Assembly: GCA_964505325.1 (NCBI GenBank)
Contig: CAZDHT010000072.1
Span: 1 to 20,426 of the forward strand
Direction of reading: 5' to 3'
DNA: 20,426 nt
Origin: CAZDHT01 sp964505325
GTDB lineage: Bacteria; Planctomycetota; PUPC01
The notes below the pieces were generated by a model that worked only from the letters and a program-made list of their open reading frames with translations, was not told the origin of the DNA and did not search any database. The number at the start of each line of letters is the position of its first letter. Within the stretch, counting starts at the first letter, position 1. Both the position numbers and the translations under genes were made by a program. Positions 15,619-20,426 of the stretch are shown in pieces.

Positions 15619-16992
15619 ATGCAGCATGTACGCCGGGATCGCAGGAGGCGAAAACTGTCGTTGTGGCTCATCGGTGCGGCTGTCGCATTGACCGCGACAA
15701 GCTGTTCCCTGCCCCCCGCCCAGCGGGACGCCGCTCTACGTCATGCGGCGAGAGAAGGCGATCTGGCCGAGGCCAAGACGCTCCTCGAGAGCGGCGCGGA
15801 TCTTGACGCGAAGGACGAGCGCGGCCGGACGCCGCTGCACTGGACGGCAATGCGGGGCCGCCAGGCCGCGGCGGAATTCCTCATCTCTAAGGGCGCCGAC
15901 ATCGACGCGAAGGACGAGTACGGCCAGACGCCGCTGCACTGGGCCGCAGCGCTGGGTCACAAAGCCGTCGCCGAACTCCTCATCGCGAAAGGCGCGGACG
16001 TCAAGGCGAGAGACGAGCGCGGCCGGACGCCACTGCACCTGGCGACAAAGGTCGTCGCCGAACTCCTGATCGCGAAAGGAGCGGACGTCAACGCAAAGGA
16101 CAAGGACGGCCACATAACGTACCCGGGGGTGAGGCTGCGGCTGGCTCTGCTCGCGGCGGCGAAAGAGGACAGTCCGGCCAGAGTCAAGATACTGCTCGAG
16201 AAAGGCGCGGACGTCAACGCGAAGGACGAGTATGGCTGGACGCCGCTGCACCGAGTGGCACAGAAGGGCCATAAGGCCGTGGCGGAACTCCTCATCGCGA
16301 AGGGCGCGGACGTCAACGCGAAGAACAAGCGGGGCTGGACGCCGCTGCACCTGGCGGCGCACTGGAAGCACGACGCCGTGGCGGAACTCCTCATCGCGAA
16401 GGGCGCGGACGTGAAGGCGAAGAACAAGGACGGCGCGACGCCACTGCACCGGGCGGCAACCAAGCCGGTCGCGGAACTCCTGATCGCAAAGGGAGCGGAC
16501 ATCAACGCGAAGGACAAGGACGGCCGGACGCCGCTGCACCGGGCGACGACCAAGCCGGTCGCGGAACTCCTGATCGCGAAGGGCGCGGACGTGAAGGCGA
16601 AGGACAAGGACGGCAATACGCCGCTGCACCGGGCGGCACTATACGGCAACAGGGCCGTCGCCGAACTTCTCATCGCGAAGGGCGCAGAAGTCCACGCGAA
16701 GAACAAGCACGCCTGGACGCCGCTGCACTGGGCGGCACAGAAAGGCTACACGGCCGTGGCGGAGATCCTCATCGCGAAGGGCACGAACGTCAACGCGAAG
16801 GAGACAATGTTCGGCTGGACGCCGCTGCACTGCGCGGCAGCGTGGGGCCGCAAGGGCGTGGCGAAAATCCTCCTCACGAAGGGCGCGGACGTTAACGCGA
16901 AGGACAAGGACAGCAAGACGCCGCTGCACCGGGCGGCAGAGATACGCCACAAGGACGTCGCGGAACTCCTTCGCAGGCACGGTGCGCGATAA
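15619..16992 (+). CDS. exported ankyrin-repeat protein (about 13 modules)
   Basis: A 457-residue protein. The N-terminus is very basic (RRDRRRRK) followed by a hydrophobic stretch ending in TATSC, Cys29. This suggests Sec export and possibly a lipoprotein, though the lipobox is imperfect. From about residue 33 to the end there are some 13 ankyrin modules built on G-x-TPLH-x-A ... AVAELLIAKGADVNAKD. Most are 33 residues, but three are shortened to 29-30 (for example ATKVVAELL and TTKPVAELL), and one is expanded and degenerate (HITYPGVRLRLALLAAAKEDSPA). Ankyrin arrays bind proteins; the partner is unknown. High DNA identity between modules shows recent internal duplication. Start: ATG with AGGGGG eight bases upstream. 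It sits between two copies of the glycosyltransferase tail. Confidence 0.9.
   Translation: MQHVRRDRRRRKLSLWLIGAAVALTATSCSLPPAQRDAALRHAAREGDLAEAKTLLESGADLDAKDERGRTPLHWTAMRGRQAAAEFLISKGADIDAKDEYGQTPLHWAAALGHKAVAELLIAKGADVKARDERGRTPLHLATKVVAELLIAKGADVNAKDKDGHITYPGVRLRLALLAAAKEDSPARVKILLEKGADVNAKDEYGWTPLHRVAQKGHKAVAELLIAKGADVNAKNKRGWTPLHLAAHWKHDAVAELLIAKGADVKAKNKDGATPLHRAATKPVAELLIAKGADINAKDKDGRTPLHRATTKPVAELLIAKGADVKAKDKDGNTPLHRAALYGNRAVAELLIAKGAEVHAKNKHAWTPLHWAAQKGYTAVAEILIAKGTNVNAKETMFGWTPLHCAAAWGRKGVAKILLTKGADVNAKDKDSKTPLHRAAEIRHKDVAELLRRHGAR
16441..16620 (+). repeat. 90-bp tandem duplication of ankyrin modules
   Basis: The 60 bases from 16441 and from 16531 differ at only five positions, at an exact 90-bp offset, encoding two consecutive 30-residue modules ending TKPVAELLIAKGAD. 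Other modules in the gene share long identical words such as GCGGAACTCCT with ATCGCGAAGG. Confidence 0.8.
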
Positions 16993-16998
16993 AAATAG

Positions 16999-17184
16999 AG
17001 AAGGCACACGTGTGCATGGGCGGACGGGCGGCCTGAAGGCCGGGCGCGGGTGGTCGAGATTCCGATGGAGTGCCGGCCCTGCAAGAAACGCGAGTGCGAC
17101 GACCCGAAGTGCGTGGTGCACATCACCGTCGAGCACGTGGCCGACGCGGTCTTCGCGCTGCTGAATGAGATGGAGGGGAACTGA
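16999..17184 (+). pseudogene. stranded C-terminal fragment of a second family 9 glycosyltransferase
   Basis: The frame from 17044 to the stop at 17182-17184 reads RVVEIPMECRPCKKRECDDPKC and ends in ADAVFALLNEMEGN, matching the last 45 or so residues of the gene at 14376-15424. By eye the DNA identity is about 85 percent, with many changes silent or conservative. The frame is closed upstream by TAG at 16996-16998, has no credible start and lacks the catalytic N-terminal domain. It is therefore a remnant, lying only about 50 bp after the ankyrin stop. The junction contains a 12-bp palindrome, GCACACGTGTGC (17004-17015), and a CGGCC-TGAA-GGCCG hairpin (17029-17042). It may come from a tandem paralogue whose front was lost or replaced. 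Confidence 0.8.
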
Positions 17185-17257
17185 AGGGCAGGGGAGCATG
17201 GGAGCACGGGCGCGCGGGGGCACGGGACCGGAAGAGAGATGCTTCGCACAGCCTGCC

Positions 17258-17313
17258 CTGAGCCCCTCGACCGTGAGCCGCTCGGGGCCGAACGGCGAAG
17301 CCGAAGGGCTCAG
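17258..17313. repeat. dispersed CTGAGCCC...GGGCTCAG palindrome
   Basis: CTGAGCCC (17258-17265) and GGGCTCAG (17306-17313) are perfect inverted arms around a loop with nested stems (CCCCTCGAC...GCTCGGGGC, then GGCGAAGCCGAAGG). It shares its core with the repeat inside the glycosidase gene at 10849-10873. It lies in the 219-bp non-coding stretch 17185-17403, which otherwise begins with G-rich low-complexity sequence and shows no gene. Confidence 0.6.
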
Positions 17314-17345
17314 TATGACATGGTGGCAGGCTCTGCGTTGCACGT

Positions 17346-17372
17346 GTCATTCTGAGCAAAGCGAAGAATCTC
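17346..17372. repeat. CATTCTGAGCAAAGCGAAGAATCTC dispersed repeat
   Basis: A short element with inverted ends ATTCT (17349-17353) and AGAAT (17365-17369), of a type widely seen as TCATTCTGAGCGAAGCGAAGAATC in environmental bacterial genomes. It lies just upstream of the CBM9-like gene. Confidence 0.55.
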
Positions 17373-17403
17373 TGCCTGAATTAGGCCGACGAGAGGGCTG
17401 ACG

Positions 17404-18072
17404 ATGAGCGTACCAGAATACTCCTGCAAGCGGGTGGATCATCCCATCGAGATCAACGGCGATCTGGCGAAGCCCGAGTGGCAGGGCGTCGATGACGTGT
17501 CGCTCGTGATCGTCGACACGGGCGGGCCGCCCGACCAGCCCACCACGGTGAGGATGCTGTACGACGACTCGTACCTCTACTTCGCGTTCCACGCGGTGGA
17601 CAACGACATCTGGAGCACGTTCCGCCGGCGCGATGAGATGCTCTCCGAGCAGGAGGTGGTCGAGATGTTCATCGATCCGTTCGGGTTGGGGAAGGTGTAC
17701 TTCGAGTTCAACATCAGCCCGCACAACGTGATCTTCGATGCCGTGATCCTGAACCGGATGATCCCGCCGGACGGCCCGCGCGACATCACCGGCCTGACGC
17801 AGTGGGATTGCGAGGGGCTGAAGACGGCGGTGACGGTGGTGGGCGAATTGGACACGCGCCGCGCGGTCAGCCAATACTGGGACGCCGAGGCGGCGGTGCC
17901 GTTCCGCGAACTGGTCCCGCCGAACTGCCCGCCGAATCCCGCCGACGAGTGGCGCCTCAACCTCTTCCGCATCGACCGTGGAGCGGACAAGGACGAGTAC
18001 CAGGCGTGGTCGCCGACCGGCCGGGTCGACTACCACATGCCGTGGCACTTTGGGAAGCTCCGCTTCCAGTAA
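17404..18072 (+). CDS. CBM9-like (carbohydrate-binding family 9-like) protein
   Basis: A 222-residue protein that is essentially a single CBM9-like/DOMON-type beta-sandwich. Its landmarks are IEINGDLAKPEW near residues 15-26, the strand pair MLYDDSYLYFAFHAVDND, VVEMFIDPFG, YFEFNISPHNVIFDA, and the C-terminal WRLNLFRIDRG...EYQAWSPTG. Such domains bind sugars or act as small add-on modules. Here the domain stands alone, and no signal peptide is visible, which is unusual for a carbohydrate-binding module. The start is the ATG with GAGAGGG six bases upstream. Nearby secreted polysaccharide-active genes give weak contextual support. No enzymatic residues are recognised. Confidence 0.8.
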   Translation: MSVPEYSCKRVDHPIEINGDLAKPEWQGVDDVSLVIVDTGGPPDQPTTVRMLYDDSYLYFAFHAVDNDIWSTFRRRDEMLSEQEVVEMFIDPFGLGKVYFEFNISPHNVIFDAVILNRMIPPDGPRDITGLTQWDCEGLKTAVTVVGELDTRRAVSQYWDAEAAVPFRELVPPNCPPNPADEWRLNLFRIDRGADKDEYQAWSPTGRVDYHMPWHFGKLRFQ

Positions 18073-18079
18073 TCAGTGA

Positions 18080-18152
18080 CCAGTGAGCAGTTATCAGTGC
18101 TGCTGCCGCGGGCCTGCTCGCCGATGACCCATGACTGATAACTGATGACTGG
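18080..18152. repeat. CAGTGA...AGTTATCAGT dispersed palindrome
   Basis: AGTTATCAGT (18089-18098) and ACTGATAACT (18134-18143) are perfect 10-bp complements. The stem extends outward through CCAGTGAGC/GATGACTGG with two mismatches, around a 35-nt GC-rich loop. It occupies the gap between the CBM9-like and acetyltransferase genes and could form a terminator-like structure. Confidence 0.65.
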
Positions 18153-18175
18153 CCAGCGGCCGGGAGGATGGACGG

Positions 18176-18667
18176 ATGATTGAGATTGCGCCGGCGACGG
18201 AGGCGGACCTGGAAGGCATCCGGGCGATCTACAACGAGGCCGTGGCCAACACCGTGGCGACGTTCCACGTCGAGCCCCAGACCGAGGATCAGCAGCGCGA
18301 GTGGTTCGAGACCCGTGACCGGCGGCACCCCGTCATTGTCGCCCGGCACGAGGGACAGGTCGTGGGCTGGGCGTCGCTGAGCGAGTTCAGCGACCGACGC
18401 GCATACGAGAACACGGCCGAAGACTCGGTCTATGTCGCGGAGGAGTGGCGCGGAAAGGGGATCGGTCGGCAACTGCTCGGCAGGCTCGTCGAGCTGGCGG
18501 CCGAGCTGGGGCATCATTCGATCGTGGCCCGCATCGCCGACCACAGCGCTGTCAGCATCGCGCTTCACCGGTCGGCCGGGTTCCGTGAGGTCGGGGTCCT
18601 GCACGAGGTCGGCCGCAAATTCGACCGCTGGATCGACGTCGCCCTGATGCAGTTGGTGCTGGATTAG
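18176..18667 (+). CDS. GNAT-family N-acetyltransferase (phosphinothricin acetyltransferase-like)
   Basis: A 163-residue GNAT enzyme that would transfer the acetyl group of acetyl-CoA to an amine. The N-terminal IEIAPATEADLEGIRAIYNEAV and the YVAEEWRGKGIGRQLL segment (the latter with motif A, R-G-K-G-I-G) are typical. The later SIALHRSAGFREVG segment is motif B, as in phosphinothricin/methionine-sulfone acetyltransferase-like proteins. Length matches that subgroup, but the true substrate is unknown and genes so named often act on other amino acids. The start has GGGAGGA about seven bases upstream. It ends 12 bp from the convergent pseudopilin gene, with no terminator visible between them. Confidence 0.88.
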   Translation: MIEIAPATEADLEGIRAIYNEAVANTVATFHVEPQTEDQQREWFETRDRRHPVIVARHEGQVVGWASLSEFSDRRAYENTAEDSVYVAEEWRGKGIGRQLLGRLVELAAELGHHSIVARIADHSAVSIALHRSAGFREVGVLHEVGRKFDRWIDVALMQLVLD

Positions 18668-18679
18668 GGCACGCACGGG

Positions 18680-19486
18680 TCACTCGCTTTCGCGCGGTTC
18701 GGACCAACACGCCGTGCTCCTGACCACGGCGCTCCCGTCCCCGCAGAGGTCCAGCACGAGGCTGTCGGCCCGGAGAGGGCCGCCGTTCTTCACGTGCCAG
18801 TAGCACCTCACTACCGGGACCCGGATGCCCCAGGCGGGGAGGCCGTGCGCCTTGTTCCCTTCCCGGGACAGCGTCTTTATCTCGTTCCATGACAACACGC
18901 TGTCGCGGTCCTGATCCGCCAGCGCCACGAACCCCCGCCATTCCGGGGCCTTCTTCCACTGCCATTCGTCGGAGGTCGGCACGCCGCCAACCGTGCGGGA
19001 CGTAATCGGCGGCGCGATGTCTTTGTAGATCCAGTCGCAGGGTTCGCGCGAGAACTCAAACACGTAGCTGGCGTTGACGCCGCCGTCCTTGGCGTTTTTC
19101 GGGCCGACCCCGTTGAACGGGCCCTCGTGGGGGTCGATGTCAGCCATCTCGAATTGTTGGATGATCTCACCCGTATCGTGATATTTCATGCGATCGGGCC
19201 TGCCGCCTTCGGCGCCGCGGCTGGGATCACACGGGCAGGTCAGCTCGTTTGGCTCCAGGTAGCGCTGCTTCGCCAGCAGGGTGAGCCACGACGGAAGTGC
19301 GCTGCGGTTGTTGTTGGCGTACATAATCAGAGCCGTGCCGACCTGGTGAAGGCGGTGTATGCACCTCGTTGTTCTCGCCTCCCGGCGTCCGATCAAGCTG
19401 GCGCAGCTCTGCGCGAGCAAGGCGACCACGCCAACACAAATGACAACGACAAGAACCTCAGCGGTGGTGCGCTTGTTGCCGAGCAT
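18680..19486 (-). CDS. type II secretion/type IV pilin-like pseudopilin with EF-hand-like loop
   Basis: A 268-residue protein with one N-terminal membrane helix (VLVVVICVGVVALLAQ, about 11-26) and a pilin-like following segment, TTRCIHRLHQVGTALIMYANNN. The usual GFTLIE prepilin cleavage motif is replaced by KRTTAEVL, so processing is uncertain. A run of Cys (CPCDP) and a tail PVVRCYWHVKN ... LVLDLCGDGSAV is the pattern seen in PVC-group pseudopilins. Residues 191-202, DQDRDSVLSWNE, fit the 12-residue EF-hand calcium loop except for Ser at position 6. It lies 42 bp downstream of another pilin-like gene and is likely co-transcribed from the promoter at 20227-20255. Start: ATG with GAGGGG upstream. 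Confidence 0.75.
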   Translation of the reverse strand: MLGNKRTTAEVLVVVICVGVVALLAQSCASLIGRREARTTRCIHRLHQVGTALIMYANNNRSALPSWLTLLAKQRYLEPNELTCPCDPSRGAEGGRPDRMKYHDTGEIIQQFEMADIDPHEGPFNGVGPKNAKDGGVNASYVFEFSREPCDWIYKDIAPPITSRTVGGVPTSDEWQWKKAPEWRGFVALADQDRDSVLSWNEIKTLSREGNKAHGLPAWGIRVPVVRCYWHVKNGGPLRADSLVLDLCGDGSAVVRSTACWSEPRESE

Positions 19487-19528
19487 ACGGCCCCCTCACA
19501 CATCTGGTTGGACAGGCTCATTGTAGGG

Positions 19529-20161
19529 TTATTCCTCGCCGCTGTCGAGGCATTCGTACTCGCTTCCTTTGGCGCCGATCAGGTCGTAGGTCTCGGACGG
19601 GTCGCCTGGCTTGAACTCGACGTGGGAGTCGAAGTAAACCACGTTCATTCCATCTGCGTGGTTCTGCGAGCCTTCGTTGTCGTCGCACGCCAGGACTGAC
19701 GCCTGGCTGATGGCTGATTCGTCGAACGAGCGGGTGTTTCTGTGGGCGTACTCGCCGGCCAGCCCCTTGCACAGGCCGGCGTAGCTGACGGCATCGGCCG
19801 GCACGGCGTCGGCCGCGCTCAGGTCATCCGGCGGAGCGGCGGGTAGAACGCCGCCGTCATCCGTCGCTGGACACAGAAACAGCTTCGGCTCGGTGACGAT
19901 GCCCGTCCAGTACAACGTCGCGAGCCAACTGTCGCCGCGGAACGACTCCGCCGGCACGGCGAAGAGCGATGTTCCCCCGTACTTATTCAGGTAGAGGTTC
20001 ATCGCCTGTGCAACACCATTGAGGTTCCAGGCGCATTTCACCCTCCGGGACGCGGCGCGGTCTCGCCCGAGTCTCACGGGCAGCAGAAGGATCATCACGG
20101 CGGCAATGCACACAATCAGCACCACCAGCTCCACGATCGTCAGGCCGTTGTCCTTTTGCAT
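19529..20161 (-). CDS. DUF1559-like prepilin / pseudopilin
   Basis: A 210-residue protein with a recognisable prepilin leader. MQKDNG is followed by cleavage before LTIVEL, with Glu at mature position 5, and a hydrophobic helix (about 8-29). The segment RRVKCAWNLNGVAQAMNLYLNKYG is the usual pilin spine. The C-terminal HADGMNVVYFDSHVEF (168-183) is the H-x-D-G...D-x-H-V motif of pseudopilins abundant in Planctomycetes and relatives. The start is the ATG at 20161, preceded by GGAGGAGA with a 5-bp spacer; an upstream in-frame ATG at 20176 overlaps that site. It heads a two-gene operon with the next pseudopilin. It probably belongs to a type II secretion/pilus-like apparatus; the assembly ATPase is not in the window. 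Confidence 0.83.
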   Translation of the reverse strand: MQKDNGLTIVELVVLIVCIAAVMILLLPVRLGRDRAASRRVKCAWNLNGVAQAMNLYLNKYGGTSLFAVPAESFRGDSWLATLYWTGIVTEPKLFLCPATDDGGVLPAAPPDDLSAADAVPADAVSYAGLCKGLAGEYAHRNTRSFDESAISQASVLACDDNEGSQNHADGMNVVYFDSHVEFKPGDPSETYDLIGAKGSEYECLDSGEE

Positions 20162-20226
20162 CGGTCTCTCCTCCATCGGCCGGATTCACCCGCGTTGGGC
20201 GATCATCAGCTATCGTCCACTACTTT

Positions 20227-20255
20227 ATGCTATCACATACTATCGCCATTGTCAA
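20227..20255 (-). promoter_or_regulatory. promoter of the pseudopilin operon with phased CTATC repeats
   Basis: On the minus strand a consensus TTGACA (20255-20250) and TAGCAT (20232-20227) are 17 bp apart, about 65 bp before the ATG at 20161. CTATC occurs at 20210-20214, 20230-20234 and 20240-20244, i.e. spaced 20 and 10 bp, which could be an operator on one helix face. Confidence 0.6.
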
Positions 20256-20371
20256 GCAGATCTCCCGAAAAAACATCGAAGTCGGCTTTGGCATTATGAG
20301 CCCGGTGGAGCCGGAATACGTCAATCTCCCCCGGTCCTGAGTCATCCCGACTTTTTGCAGGTTCTTGCCTG

Positions 20372-20412
20372 AGCAGCGTTTACGCTGCTTTCCGAGCCCG
20401 CCGCAGGCGGGC
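20372..20412. repeat. two adjacent hairpins at the window edge
   Basis: AGCAGCG (20372-20378) pairs with CGCTGCT (20383-20389) around TTTA, and GCCCGCC (20396-20402) with GGCGGGC (20406-20412) around GCA. They look like REP-type or 3'-end structures of a gene beyond the window. Positions 20256-20371 hold no recognisable gene. Confidence 0.5.
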
Positions 20413-20426
20413 GAGAATAGGCCCCC

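Noticed and set aside
15736..16706. Two minus-strand repetitive open frames over the ankyrin gene
   Set aside because: They are the reverse reading of the ankyrin modules; the plus frame has TPLH repeats, an export signal and a ribosome-binding site.
15780..16980. Regularly spaced repeats that might suggest a CRISPR array
   Set aside because: The periodicity of about 99 or 90 bp is coding and corresponds to ankyrin modules; there are no unique spacers.
1..20426. tRNA, rRNA, transposase or phage genes
   Set aside because: None was recognised by reading; the non-coding stretches are short and filled with palindromic repeats and promoters.

Overview
This is a GC-rich bacterial contig, probably a metagenome-assembled scaffold because it carries a run of ten Ns. 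It looks most like Planctomycetota or a related PVC-type lineage. The reasons are pseudopilins ending in an H-x-D-G...DSH-type motif, large secreted FlgD-Ig/beta-propeller proteins, heparinase II/III and CBM9-like proteins, and a dense population of short palindromic intergenic repeats. The lineage is inferred; there is no rRNA or other phylogenetic marker in the window.

Positions 1-7051 hold a minus-strand three-gene operon: a secreted alpha/beta-hydrolase-type esterase (5252-7051), then two tandem paralogous secreted beta-propeller proteins (2612-5251 and 152-2599). The genes are 0 and 12 bp apart. A promoter lies at 7089-7117 and hairpin repeats follow the last stop. Positions 7172-8095 on the plus strand hold a small DUF6868-like membrane protein and an overlapping DUF2442/DUF4160 pair. 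Positions 8155-12183 on the minus strand hold a secreted heparinase II/III-like lyase and, upstream of it, a cytoplasmic putative glycoside hydrolase. An intrinsic terminator separates the two. The glycosidase carries an in-frame copy of a dispersed repeat.

Positions 12259-14235 hold a plus-strand archease-rtcB RNA-ligase operon, divergent from the glycosidase. A family 9 glycosyltransferase (heptosyltransferase-like) follows. It has its own near-consensus promoter, appears to be leaderless, and is broken by the assembly gap. Next come a 13-module ankyrin-repeat exported protein and then a stranded second copy of the glycosyltransferase C-terminus. The window continues with a CBM9-like protein and a GNAT acetyltransferase on the plus strand. 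It ends with two type IV pilin-like (pseudopilin) genes on the minus strand, behind a good sigma70-type promoter.

No phage, transposase, CRISPR, tRNA or rRNA gene was seen. The left half reads as accessory, polysaccharide-directed secreted functions. The most unusual features are the duplicated glycosyltransferase tail flanking the ankyrin gene, the repeat inserted in-frame in the glycosidase, and the several families of dispersed palindromes.
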